Below the pieces are notes generated by a model. That model had not been told where the DNA came from. It ran no database searches and worked only from the letters and a program-made list of their open reading frames with translations. A stretch of 64,000 nt of DNA from Ampelocalamus luodianensis. Taxonomy: Eukaryota; Streptophyta; Magnoliopsida; Poales; Poaceae. This document shows, in pieces, positions 23,864 through 35,820 of this stretch; the stretch's first letter is position 1, and each line of letters begins with the position of its first letter. A program made the position numbers and the translations under genes. Location of the stretch: NCBI GenBank assembly GCA_036346255.1, contig CM070625.1:17879488-17943487 (forward strand), given 5' to 3'.

Positions 23864-24083
23864 CTTAGAACTACCAAATTTTGGAGAGGAGTGCAAATGA
23901 ATAACTAGCTATATTGCAATAGTCCAAGGGGCTTATATATGAGTACATAGGCCACACACAAAACTATACCCTAAAACACTAGGAAATACCACAAGTACTT
24001 TTGCCACATACAACTAATAACCTTAATACCCTCTCAAACTCAAGGCATATGCAATAGCATTGAATTTGAAAAGGAAAATACTA

Positions 24084-24084
<1 letters not shown>

Positions 24085-24122
<38 letters not shown>
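24085..24122. repeat. (TA)n microsatellite
   Basis: An uninterrupted TA run of about 19 units just left of the nested MITE. Confidence 0.95.
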
Positions 24123-24124
<2 letters not shown>

Positions 24125-24138
24125 AAGTTTTTTTCCTA

Positions 24139-24489
24139 CTCCCAGGAGTAGTTACTCCATATTCTGTATCTCACATATCTCACAACGTAGGGAGTATCTT
24201 GCGCAACCGAGAGTATGTATGTGTAGTATACGAGTATATAAGACCACATAGGTGGTATTTATACTTTTTCAGGGGTGGTGTGTATAATTTTTTAGACATA
24301 CTCCTTTTTATCCTCGAATATGAATGTATTTACAAAATATGCTTAAAACTATGGACTCTCTTACAAATTTTTCGTGTGGTTCACATTGAAGTATTTTATA
24401 ATTAGTATATGAGTATACCCAAAGTGATAATGGAGTATGTCAAGTTCTTTAGGTGGTATATCAGAGGTAGGAGTAACTACTCCCGGGAG
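24139..24489. mobile_element. MITE with 20-bp inverted repeats
   Basis: 351 bp bounded by CTCCCAGGAGTAGTTACTCC and the inverse of CTCCCGGGAGTAGTTACTCC (one mismatch). No convincing target duplication was found, so the superfamily is unassigned. Nested in the small LTR element. Confidence 0.65.
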
Positions 24490-26217
24490 AGCCCGAGGAG
24501 GTGGTGCAATGCGGTGTTGGAGTTAACGCTCGTTGAAAAGTCTGCGACAACGAGGATCCTTGAATTCTCATATCCGATGGCGGCGACGATCTACGCTGGA
24601 TCCGGTGAGGATGAGGCCGATGACGAAGAGGAAGCCTGGATTCGCTGCCGACATCGATGGATCCTGCCAGATCTGGCGAGGGAAGTTGATGGTGATAGCC
24701 GAGACCAACTGATCCGGTCGGTGATGATGAAGGCGAGCTCCGGCGACGAGGATGGCCAGATCCCACCCGATTTGGCGGGGCATGAAGCACCTTTTCCAAG
24801 TGCATCCGTTGCTCAAGGCTACATCGGCAAAGCCAAAGGAGGGCAAGTGGTGTAGCACAGCGGCCCAAATGTCGGGCTAGAGTCGAGGACGACAGACGAT
24901 TGTGTCCCGAGGTAGGGAAGCTCGGGGTGGCAGCAGGCCCCGGCGGCGGTAGTCCGAGGCCAGTAGGCTTGGCGCAGCGGCGATAGATCCGGGGAAGAAG
25001 AGACCTGAGGCGGCGGCACCGACCAGAGAGAGAAGCAGATCCGGCTGGGAGAAGGAGTGCGAGCTCGGCCAGCTCCAGATCCGACCGGTGATGGCGAAGG
25101 CGAACTCAAGGACGACGGTGGTGAGCCAATGAAGATGATCAGATCCATCGAGGGGCAACGCTGGGGAAGAGGTAGCTTAGATCCAGAGCCGGCGAAGTCA
25201 AATCGGGGCTCCTTGAGCTTGATTCGACGCTGGCGGTGGTGGAGGGATGACCGGCCATAGCAGCTCGATGAAGAAGAAGATGACTTGGGAGCTCGACGAC
25301 GAGGAGGGATCCGCATCTGACGAGGAGGATGTCAACGATAGCGATGGATCCGGGCTTGATCCGTCGGATCTTGACGTGCTGGTAGACGGATCGAACCAAA
25401 AATGGCGAAGAAGCGGCGGCGGTGACAAATCAGGCGACGAAGAAGGCACGGCAGCAACAGATCCCACCGATGGAGCATTAAGATGACGAAGGCGACCTTG
25501 GTGTGAACAAGCTAGCGACTGACGACGACGAATCCAAGCTCGATCCGACGAGAAGCGAGCTCGGCGACGACGAGCAGCACCCGAATCCAGGCCCGACGAC
25601 GAGGAAGACTACGGTGGAGGCCAGCTTTGTAGAGGAAGGCGATGAAGGGTGATGAGGACTGTTGCTGGTCGTTAACCCCACGATGAGCAGATCTGAGCTC
25701 GATCCAGCTGTTGGGGAGCACGAGGACGACGAGGATCACCGGATCTGGCGAGGAAGCGAACTTGGGGACGCCTGCTGCTAGAGAAGAAGGCTGCTGGAAG
25801 GGGGAGATGAAGCTTGGTGTTGCTGCTGCTTGATGACGAGGCAAAGAAGAAGACTTGCTACTGCTACTCGAAGAAAACTACAACTAAGAGGTGGCCGGCC
25901 CTGGGAGTAGAGATTGTTCCTCCCGAGGGCATTAGCAGAAGAGGATGGAGGCTAGACGTTGGATCGATGCTCTGATACCATGTCAGATTTTGGAGAGGAG
26001 AAGTGCAAATGAATAGAAAGCTATATTGCAATAGCCCAAAGAGCTAATATATAGAATACATGGGATACACACAAGACTAAACCATAGAACACTAGTAAAT
26101 ACCAGCCCAATGAGCTAATATATAGAGTACATGTGACACACATAAGACTAAACCCTGGAACACTATAAAATACCACAAGTACCCTTGATACATACTACAA
26201 ATACCCTTAACAAGAAC

Positions 26218-27064
26218 CGTGTAACACCTAATGATCATGACTACCATCATTGTTCATGAATCATGATGCCGACTGTAAGATCTGAAAACATATACTAGTT
26301 TTCTTTGCATCAATTTTTAATGGAAGGGGAAACAATGGCCAGATGGCCAAATAAGATATTAGTCACATGCATACAGCTGTGCACCTACCCCGGTTCTAAC
26401 AACCTGTCTGGCTTAAGTATGGCTCAGATCGATAAAATCAAACCCTTTTCTTTTTAAGTAGAGACAAGCAAGCGAGAACTTGCATATGCTACTCATCTTC
26501 CGCAGCAATGAAGTCGACAACACTGACAATAACATCGTCCTAATTCGCAACCACGACATGCCAATTTTTTTTCAACAATAGAAGAGAATAACTCTTTTCG
26601 CCTCTGCATCAAGATACACGCCGTTAAAACTACTAGATGCAGCAGGTGCTTGCATACGACGTTGATGGTACAAGTATTGACAAAGCTACTTCGAAAATGA
26701 TGCTGCAGATAATGTTTTCTCTTAGAACAGAACAATCTATCTTAAAATGGAGCTTACAAAAAAAAAAGATATTTTCATAATAACTCGACAGTACGAAATT
26801 CGAGAGGAACAGACAGAAATGCCGAAAGCCATCAAATCAAACCGACCCGAGACAAGATTTTATGAAAGAAAAGAAAAGGAGCGCCCAAAACCCAATAATT
26901 TCTTATTCTTTTTGAAAGTCTAAAACCCAATAGTTTCTTGAGAATAAGGCAGAGAAGAATCTAAGTGGAGGCTGGAGCAGAACAAGATTCGCAAAACACA
27001 CAAGAACGACACCAGTAGACAGTAACCGTCCAAAAAGGGGGGAAGGAGTTCAGAAAGCACGCAC
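26218..27064. other. Intron/intergenic sequence without recognised content
   Basis: AT-rich sequence between the small LTR element and the probable leader exon. No ORF, repeat or domain that I can support. Confidence 0.5.
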
Positions 27065-27230
27065 CTCGAAATCAAGCCCAAAATTCCTTCTTGCGAGAAG
27101 AACTCCAAGAAGCCAAGAAACTGGCGGGGAAGACGGGGGCAGAGGTGAAGAGGAGAGGAAGGCGGGGGCAGGGGGGCAGGCAGAATGAGAACGCAGCCTT
27201 GCTCCTCCGGCTTTTCACCTCGACCCTATC
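27065..27230 (-). promoter_or_regulatory. Probable 5'UTR exon of the LRR receptor kinase
   Basis: On the minus strand this CT-rich stretch (CTTCCTCTCCTCTTCACC.., then TTCTTGGCTTCTTGGAG) ends in a strong donor, CGAG|GTGCGTGC, at 27065/27064. A matching acceptor (TTGGTTAG|GATCTG) lies at 23585, just upstream of the ATG at 23520. A leader intron of about 3.5 kb is therefore likely, holding the hAT MITE and the small LTR element. The right limit (transcription start) is a guess and no clear TATA box was seen. Inference from composition and splice motifs only. Confidence 0.4.
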
Positions 27231-28180
27231 CTCTTGCTTACTAGTTCAGCGCCCGCACGAGCAATCGAATCCGGCTGCGCGGGGGTTGCGTGGCTTGTGC
27301 CGTGCTGGTCACAGCGATCTGAAGAGAGTGAAGAGACGAGAGAGGTGACGACTGACGAGAGACGATATGTGGAATTGGCGCCGTGGAGTCCCCGTCACTC
27401 AATCAGAATCATTGGCTCATTGGCTCAGTGCCATTGTGCCAAATGCCACTGCCGGTCTTCCCACTTCGGCACTTCGGCTGTTGCCATCAGGCCATCACGG
27501 CGGCGGTGGCGGCGAGCCGGTGAACGAGGAGCAGCCGCAGAAGGCGAGCGCCCACATCCTGGAGTCCTGGACACTGGGGATCAGCCGGCCCGACGGCCTG
27601 AGTAGCCAACGGCGTGCCGGTGACCGTCTCGGCCAGGGCCTGCGCCGCCTCAAGCTCCGCTCCGTTACCGACGACGGCGTTGAGGCCATGGGGGCCGAGC
27701 TCAGCGCGGATCCGGAGGCGGTGGCTCGAGAGGCCCGGCGGCCGTGGGGAGGAGCTGAGCTTGAGGCGGCTAAGGCCGAGGCGGTCGGCGACGAGCGAGT
27801 AGGAGAGGAGGAGGCCGCGAGACGAGGCAAGAAACCAACGGGCAGCGGAGGAGCTCACCGACCTCGCCGTCGCAGCGTGCCGCCGCCGCTCCTTGCGCTG
27901 GTGCCGGTGGCTGATTCTGCTCGGGCTCGACCAGCGCTTCCTTGCGCCGCCGCCTCCCCTTGCCTCGGTTCTTCCCTCCCCTTGCCTCGCCGCTCCATCC
28001 ATCCCCGCCGCGCGTCCTTGCGCGGTTGCGCCGCCGCCGTGCGCCCTCGCGGCGCCGCCGCCGCAGAGCGAGAAGAGAAAGGGAAGGCCGACAGGAAAGG
28101 TAGGGTTGGGGTTGGGGCTGTCGAGTGCGGCTTGAGCCTTGCCCTTGTGCTTGGTGGCGTGGTGGGCTTAGGTTAGTGGG
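27231..28180. other. GC-rich island upstream of the receptor-kinase leader, unresolved
   Basis: About 950 bp of GC-rich sequence. The plus strand has an open frame at 27367-28176 (269 codons) and the minus strand one at 27487-28002. Neither shows a domain, and open frames on both strands are expected at this GC content. It could be the CpG-rich promoter of the receptor-kinase gene, the first exon of a divergent gene, or a captured fragment. Confidence 0.35.
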
Positions 28181-28464
28181 CTGGACGGCTGGTGGCTGGT
28201 TCGGCGTGGAGTCGTGGACCGCGTGGTGGGCTGGTCTGGTGGGGCAGTGGGAAGTGGGTTGCGCGCGCGGACGCGGACAAGATTCGATCGAGAAATAGTT
28301 GAAATACGATTTTTCAGTATACTTTCCACTATATATACCTAATATACCTACAAAACAATAGATTTTTTCCTAAAAATTTTGGGTCTACATCTGTACACCC
28401 ATGTCCCTATACTAGATCCGCCCCTGGGTGGCAGTGCCCGACGAGAACCCTTGGTCAGCATGCC

Positions 28465-29236
28465 CAGAGCTGGCCAAATGGATGGTCCGGCCCGACACGT
28501 CACGGTATGGGCCCGGCGGCGCCCCATTCTAACCCGCCATTCGGCCCAAATACTATTCGTGTCGTCTTTGGCCGCCACGTCAAGGTGGCGATCTGCACGC
28601 CCATCACCCTTCGTGTCGTGCGTGGTCGGTGCCAAGACGCCCATTTAGCCCATCGAGCCAAATGTGGTATGTTTAGCCCATTTGGCCCGATAGAATGAAA
28701 AAAATCCAAAAAAAATACAGAAAAATTAAAAAAATATGTAGAATTCAGGAGTAGACATGAAAATTGAAAAAAAAAAATATGAGACAACCATATTGAAATT
28801 GTAATAGAATTTTATTAATGTTCAAATAGCTAACCCGTTAAAACATTTGTCATTTAGCTTATAAGACATGAAAAAATAAAAAACAATCCTAGAAAAAATA
28901 TATATTTAAAAAAACCAAAATAAATTTATATATACTTATAAAATAAACTATATGAAATTTAAAAACTACAAAATAAAACCATATAAGTATTAAAAATAGA
29001 AAGAAAATAATATAAATATTAATAAATAAAAATAAAATTATATATATATATTAAAACAGTATCGTGCCTAATGGGCCGTGCCAGATCCGGTCGTGGTTGG
29101 TCGGGGCCAGACTATTTGTGCCGTCTTGTCTTGCGCCCGTGTTTGTGAATAGTATTGTACCGTGCCGACCCGGATCAGACCAACAGTATCGTGCCTCGTG
29201 CCGGTCCATCCGGCACGACCTGTTTGACCAGCTCTA
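28465..29236. mobile_element. Non-autonomous hAT element
   Basis: 772 bp with terminal inverted repeats AGAGCTGGCCAAA / AGAGCTGGTCAAA and 8-bp flanks AGCATGCC (28457-28464) and AGTATGCC (29237-29244), one mismatch. Sub-terminal regions are GC-rich with many short GGCACGA-type motifs; the middle is AT-rich. No transposase is encoded. Confidence 0.8.
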
Positions 29237-29244
29237 AGTATGCC

Positions 29245-29930
29245 TTCCACAGCCAACCACAACGCTTGGCACCAAGTTCTCCTGTGGTTGGGCAATTTAA
29301 TTAATGCACCATCTAATCAACATTTAGATAGTACTTTTGTATTCAGTCTTCAATTTTTTTTTGTTTTAGAATCGACTACCTCAAATCAATTGGAACGACC
29401 CAAAACATTACTTTGAACAGCCTCACAAGCAACATTGCAGATGGCCTTATGCCTTAGCATGTGCTATCGTTTTTAGTATATGGAAGACACACCCACTCAT
29501 ATCACGCGTATATACGCATGTACATCTAATACACATGCTATGAATTTTGTAGAGGATCATGGTCTCACGGAGTACAAGCATATACTTTTATGGTACTCTA
29601 AATAAACAAGTACATTGTGTCGATCTTATGAATCAAACAGAAATCACAGATTTATCCTGTTCTCTACAATTCCAACAGGGGCTATTTAAGCGACGCACTA
29701 GCGTGCGTGGTGTTGTGTGTGGCTCACATCACACATGTGGAACTTGCATGGCACACTTGGAGTTTTTTTTTTTTGCCGATTTGGTATTGTTCGTACATAG
29801 AATAGCAAAAATAATAATCTCTTCAAAAGAATTACAAAAATATCACCGAGGAACCGCACAAACGCGCCACATATCCAAGTCTGTTCCCAGGGGCCTGAAA
29901 CACATCGTCCGTGTCCCAAGAGCACGTTTT
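29245..29930. other. Spacer without recognised genes
   Basis: AT-rich, with short poly-T runs. I see no ORF or repeat I can name. Confidence 0.5.
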
Positions 29931-29934
29931 TGGC

Positions 29935-30045
29935 ACGTCTAACCCCAGGGGCACGACACTGCCCAAATCCGCTCCCTGGGGGCACGACAATGGCCTAGGC
30001 CGTCCCCAGGGGCACGACAATGGGCCAGGCTGGCCCAGGGGCGCG
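29935..30045. repeat. Minisatellite of about 30-bp units
   Basis: Four imperfect copies of a unit containing CCCAGGGGCACGACAATGG lie directly against the left target duplication of the large solo LTR. The last copy is degenerate (GGGGCGCGG). Confidence 0.75.
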
Positions 30046-31984
30046 GTAACTGTGAGAACCCGAGAAAATTAAACTAATCTAAACGTCACTAAACTGTAAT
30101 TAGCAATAAATTAAAATTTTCTAAAGCAGAACAAATCATAATCGCAATTGACTTTGAACGCATCGCCGCACAAATTCACATAAGAGGATACTATCAAAAT
30201 TCAACAACAGAGCCTGCAATGTAAAATTTTGCCACAAGAATAATCCATCATCATTATAAAACTCAAAGTCGATTACAATTAGAAATCATTACAATCATAC
30301 ATACAACCGTATACCATCTCTGAAATAATTTACATTGTAAATTCATGACAAGCGAAAGTAGAAAATTAAAAATCAAACGCAGATTAAATTACAAGAATCA
30401 ATCTCCAGAAATGGCAACATGAATGAGTAAAGCGATAATAAAATATTGCTACATAATAAAATACTGTTACACTCTCAAACTAATTGCAAGCAAAAGTAAA
30501 ATATTACAACCCAGGATTATTTACAAGAATTTATACATGCAGAAATAAAATAATAATACAATCTCCGAAGTAATTACAAAATTTAATTACAACAGATCCG
30601 AATATATAAATTACAACTCTGAGTAAAAGTACAAAAGAAGGAAATAAAGTCTTGCATTCATCTCACTAAAGTCATCCTTGCCATTTCAACCAATTATCTT
30701 ACACCTGCATTTCATCGACTTATTTCTACTGCAGTAAAACCCAAAATTTAGTAGCCAAACCACCCTTTGGCGTAGTAGGGCAGCAAAGGGACAGGAGCAG
30801 GGTAATAAGGATTAGGGCCTTAGTAAAAAGGGGAATGCACAGCGCAAGATAATGGCAGTCGAAAGCCCCTACCCCATAAGTTTTCACCCCCAATCAAAAC
30901 AGCAAGCCACATTCATTCACTTCGCAGCCAACACAAGAGAGCAAGCAAGCCTCACCATCATTCTTTCTTAAAGCACAACCAAGGGCAGCGCCACAGAGGG
31001 CACAAAGCTAAATCACCACTTGGACCAATAGCTTTTATCCCATATAGTTCACAGTAGAGGGCAAGAATGGATAGGATCATGGTAAATAGGAATAGGGTCA
31101 TGGTAAAGAGGGCATTGCACAGGCAGGAGATAAGGTAGCCGAATGGCACCTCCCCTATCAGCCCTCTCCCCCCACATAAGCCTATTGCTTCTCATGCCAA
31201 CACAAATATCACCAGCCAGTACTCCTCCCTATTGTTGGAATTGAAGCTCTCAACTCTCAATCTTTATCACAGAGATGTATACACATGCATATGAGATAAG
31301 CATACATACACACGAATGGGAGGCGCAGTGGGACTACATTTCTCTTCTATGATATTCCATTACTTGCGTACTAGATACAACCAAAGCTAAATAGACTTAC
31401 ACTGGGGATTAACAACCACTGCAGTCCACCTGACTTCCTGGATTAGTGCATGGACTCTCGCTCGGAGCAACTGAAGGATCTAGACCTGCCATTATGTGTT
31501 AATAGAGTTTTGGTGATTAATGACAAATCTAATTGTGAGACTAACACTTTTATTAATATACATATTATGTAGTCTTATTTGGATATAAAGGTAAAAATCA
31601 TGAAGGCATGCAAGTGATTAATGACAAATCCAATTCATTGGATAAACAAAAAGAAAAAGTCCAAACAGGTATGTATTCATTAATGACAAATCTATTTGTG
31701 AGACTAACAATTCTATTGATTATCTATTGCTTAGTCTCGTTTGGATATAAAGATAAAAGATCAAAGAGGTATGCATTCTACTTTGTATTCATATTTATCC
31801 TATTGCATTCCTCGGATCCAAAATATAGGTTGAACTCTACCAAAAGGTTAACTTGGATATGTGCATATGTTCCCATTACACATTTGTGTATGCACACATT
31901 TAGGGGGAGTTCACTCTATGCTTTGAGGTTTCATTAGTGTTGATCCAAATTCCTTTTCCACATACTTTAAGGATCTTTACTTTG

Positions 31985-32275
31985 AAATATATTCTTGAAT
32001 ATATTTAACTTGTGTAGTTAATATATTCATATAAGTATATTAGAGCATATGAGACTTGTGTAGTTCATAGATGCTCATATATCCTTGAATATATTTAACT
32101 TGTGTAGTTAATATATTCATATGAGTATATACAACTTGTGTAGTTCGTATACACTGATATTTAGTATATACAACTTGTAGTTCGTATATACGCATAGTAT
32201 ATATAGCTTGTGTAGTTATATATATTCATAAGAGTATATTAGACTTGTGTAGTGGATATATACTTATTGTATCTT
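31985..32275. repeat. AT-rich tandem array in the SIRE-like LTR
   Basis: Repeated variants of ACTTGTGTAGTTAATATATT / CATATGAGTATAT, about seven units of variable length. Confidence 0.75.
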
Positions 32276-32489
32276 TATATTCAATTATTTGCAATTGTGT
32301 TGTGGGACTAATGTGTGTGCTAAGATGTGTTCAAGGCTTAGTCCTGGAGTTTGAATGGTGATATGAAAAGGAAATGCAAAGATGATAAAAGATTGACATG
32401 ACTCAAGACAAAGGAGTCATGCATTGCTTTTTGAAAAGCTGTAAATGCATTTGAATTTGAGTTTTGGAAGCTCTAAGTACTTCTGTCAG

Positions 32490-32900
32490 AAATCGGTAGT
32501 ACCGAAGGCTAACCGGCGGTAGTACCGCATCAAGCGGTATGACCGCGCATTACTTGACGGTATTACCGGGTTTTGATCGTCACAACCAACTGAACGCTAA
32601 TGCGGTACGACCGGTTCTTGCAGCGGTACTACCGCATTGCGGTCGTTCCGATTTCTAGTTGGCCGTTGGATAAAACCAGAACCGATGCATTTTGGCTCGG
32701 AGCTCTCTTTGATAATCGGTTGTACTGCGTTTGTAAAACGGTTGAACCGCACTGCGGTCGTACCGATTTTTCTAAGGTGGTACGTATTTTCCAGAGAGCA
32801 TGTCTTTTCGGCAAAGTTGGAAACCCTGCAAACGGTAGTACCGCTCCTTCGTGTGGTACGACCGGACCAAGCGGTAGTACCGCAACTTGGTTGGCGGTTG
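32490..32900. repeat. CGGTAGTACCG palindromic repeats
   Basis: More than ten dispersed copies of GCGGTAGTACCGC and variants (CGGTACGACCG, CGGTTGTACC) within 400 bp, with further copies near 33985-34070. The unit is a near-perfect palindrome. Confidence 0.8.
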
Positions 32901-33039
32901 TACCAGTCCAGGTTTTTCAACAGCTTGTTTAGAAGCATTTTGCAGGTATATCTTGGTAATTAATGTTAATCATTATGGGACTAACATTTTTCATGAGTTG
33001 GATGAATAGGTTATGTTTCACGGTAATGAAGACTTCAGA

Positions 33040-33330
33040 TGACATCATGAGTTGATCGTCATCAAGTAAAAAGAAGAGGACGCGTCATGTGTTGATGCAT
33101 ATCAAGATCTCGAAGAAAAGATGATCATGAGTTGATCATCAAGTCAAGAGAAGACTTATCTTGTGTTGATTGAGGTCAGGTAAAGGATGCATCATGTGTT
33201 GATGCATATCAAGACTCGGGATGAAGAATGTCATCATGTGTTGATGAGCATCAAGTCAAGATCCCGAAGTGAAGAAGATCATCATGTGTTGATGATATTC
33301 AAGTCATCATGTGTTGATGAGTTTTCAAGT
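33040..33330. repeat. CATCATGTGTTGATG repeat array
   Basis: At least seven irregularly spaced copies of a unit around CATCATGTGTTGATG followed by CATATCAAG or a variant. Confidence 0.8.
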
Positions 33331-33574
33331 CAAGAACCCGGACTTGAAGTGAAGATGTGCGTCATCAACCTTCAAGAAGATGCTCAAGGCAAAGGTATGA
33401 CTAGCTAGGGCTAAGGATGTGTTCCTAGTCTTTTACCGGTCTTGGTGTTTGGTTGGAAGACCGGATTACTAGTATAGATTGCCGTACTATTAAGAGGGGT
33501 CTTGTCTAGTAGCTTGAGTCTCATCAAGTGTTAATAGCTCAATCTCACTTGCTCTAGCTCTCCGTGGCATGATG

Positions 33575-33745
33575 CTATTATTTGCGAATGTGTTTTGCAA
33601 ATAGTCGAGGCTCGTGCATTTAATCCTTGTAACATGTGACTATACTTTGCAAATATGTTTTGCAAATGGTTGAAGTCCATGTACCTACTCCTTGTGGTAT
33701 GATCTAAGTTTGCAAATGTGTTTTGCAAATTGTTGGGATTCATGT
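33575..33745. repeat. TTTGCAAATGTGTTTTGCAAAT repeats
   Basis: Three copies of a unit of about 70 bp holding paired TTGCAAAT motifs. Confidence 0.65.
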
Positions 33746-35820
33746 ATTTTCCCTTGGCATGGTCTAAGATTGCTTGTTGCTAATACTTTGGAACTAGACC
33801 ATGGTAGTGGCTCTTTGAAATTGTGCTTTTTTATTTGATAAAATGTGTTTGAGATCAAATCAAATAGGTGGGTTGTGTAGCCCTCTGAATAATCTTTCAA
33901 TAGAGTCCAAGATCACTCAATTCCGACATCGGAGTCAAAAGTTATGATCTTTTTACCGAGTGTCGTCTGTGCTGATTTTGAGCTGCGGTACGACCGTCAT
34001 GTAAAGAGCGGTACGACCGCCCAGAACGGTTGTACCGGCCCTTGTGAGTGCGGTACGACCGCACCAAGGCTGTAACGGCTAGTTTTTGGCTGTTTCGTCT
34101 CCCAACGGCTAGTATTTGGTGGAGGGGTTATAAATACCCCATTGGCCGGTTGAGAGATAACTTTTGGCATCCCATTTCACTCCCTTGAACTAGTGTGAGC
34201 TTCTCCTCTCAATTGTGCATGTGTTGCACCTTGTGAGCAAGGAGAGAGGTCTCTAGTTGCATGTGTTGCATCTAGAGGTGGATTTCGTATCCACTTGAGC
34301 TTGTGTATTCGTTGCACATGGTGAGAGTCAAGCAAGGGGCTTGGCCTATTACTCTTGGTGTTTGCCGACACCTAGACGGCGTGGAGACGTCGTGGTCCGG
34401 TGATCTTCTCAAGTGAAGCTTGTGAGAAGGCCCGGTGTTTGTGAGTGGCTTGGTGCTCGCCATCTCTGGAGTGGAGTAAGAGCAACCCTAGTGGAGCGAG
34501 GTGTTGATACCTCGGAGGAAGGCTTAATTCGTGGAGCTGGCCCAATTGGTTTGGGTTTCCCTCAACGTGGATTAGGGGAGACCGGCAAGTCTCCGAACAC
34601 TACGGTAAAACATCGCCGCTCATTCATTGTGTATGAATGCTTGCCATGCTATGTGCTATTTACATTGCTTAAATTGAATTGCTTACAAGTCCATGCTTGA
34701 TTGATTATTATCAATAGACTTGTATTGTTGATGCACTTAGTTGAGCCTAGTGGATTTATGCCTTATCTGTGCAAAATTGTATTTGTATTAGCTTCCGCAT
34801 TAGAAATCGGTTTTAGCGTATAGAAGTTTTAAAACACCTATTCACCCCCCTCTAGTCGGTCTCCTCGATCTTACAGCAACAAACTTACAAACCGCGTCTT
34901 GTGCCATGCGAACTAACACTAACCGGCTAAGACTCAGTACTAGTGCATGACATCAAACAAACTAAGTACTTGGTCCACTAACAAGCAGGATCGAATCCTA
35001 TGCCATGACCACAACGTGCATCTGGCCAAAACATCTACATGTGCGAACTAGTCCCTACATGTAGCTACATGCAACACTAGATGCAAAACTACTACTTTGT
35101 CAAGATTAAACCTAACATTTTCCCCCCTAATCTTGACATGCTGACTCACCATTGCTGAACATCGCACCTTGCTTGTAGACACACGCAACAGCCTCCTCTT
35201 GCCGCCATCACCGGCTTCACGCCGACCCTTGTAGTAGCATCACGCTGTCATCTCCATGAACACAGCTTCGCACTACGCCACTACTCCAGAATTCCAGGGC
35301 AACGCTTGTACATGCATGCATCAACTTTCGCGACGCACGCCTTGACCGCTTCTCGCCCGGACGTGCGCCACGACTCGGCCAAACACCTGGCCACAAACAC
35401 ATGTATGGCTAATTCCAAGTAACACATGCGTGCACTCAACTCCTGGCTGCTGATCAGCTCACTACTCACTGCCAATCACCCGCTACGCCATACTACACGC
35501 TTCAACTAACTTGGACTCTAGCCACTATACATGTTACACTCACACATGAACACAACTAGCATGTAACTAATGCAAAGAAACAACAAGATGCACTGCCATT
35601 CATGGCCTGCTCGAGTGCTCGAGCACCGCAGCCTCTCGCTGCTAGTCTCGACATCGCAATGTCGTTGTTGCCGCATCGTGTTCACCGCCAAGCCCCATGT
35701 CGCCATCCGGCCACGCAGCGACACGGGGCGCTCGAGGCCGCCGACCGCCGCACCCGTCGCGCGCTACTCGGCTGCCTGCGAGCCGCCACATCCCGATGAT
35801 CTTGAGGCTCTGATACCAAT

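Larger units (their letters stand above)
23872..26212 (-). mobile_element. Small non-autonomous copia-like LTR element
   Basis: The LTRs are 23872-24028 (157 bp) and 25981-26212 (232 bp). A perfect tRNA-Met primer site on the minus strand (TGGTATCAGAGC, 25969-25980) abuts the right LTR, and a purine-rich tract (TTGAGTTTGAGAGGG on the minus strand) precedes the left LTR. AGAAC flanks both ends (23867-23871 and 26213-26217). The LTRs differ in length because the right one contains a tandem copy of about 75 bp. The 1.95-kb interior has no gag or pol; it is GC-rich with GATCCG-type repeats and serine/proline-rich accidental ORFs, and contains a MITE. It is oriented with the host gene. Confidence 0.82.
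31472..34875 (+). mobile_element. SIRE-like solo LTR inside another LTR
   Basis: 3404 bp starting TGAAGGATCTAGACC and ending CCTCGATCTTACA, with exact GCAAC duplications (31467-31471 and 34876-34880). It has no gag or pol. Phrases such as TTGGTGATTAATGACAAATC near the start and ATTCACCCCCCTCTAG near the end are typical of long grass SIRE/Maximus copia LTRs (from memory). It contains several internal repeat families (see separate entries). Confidence 0.75.

Noticed and set aside
24819..25316. 165-codon Ser/Pro-rich minus-strand ORF in the small LTR element
   Set aside because: Low complexity, with equally long frames on the other strand; no gag-like features.
33040..33330. Regularly repeated CATCATGTGTTGATG considered as a CRISPR-like array
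   Set aside because: Spacing is irregular, spacers are not unique sequences, and the context is a plant LTR.
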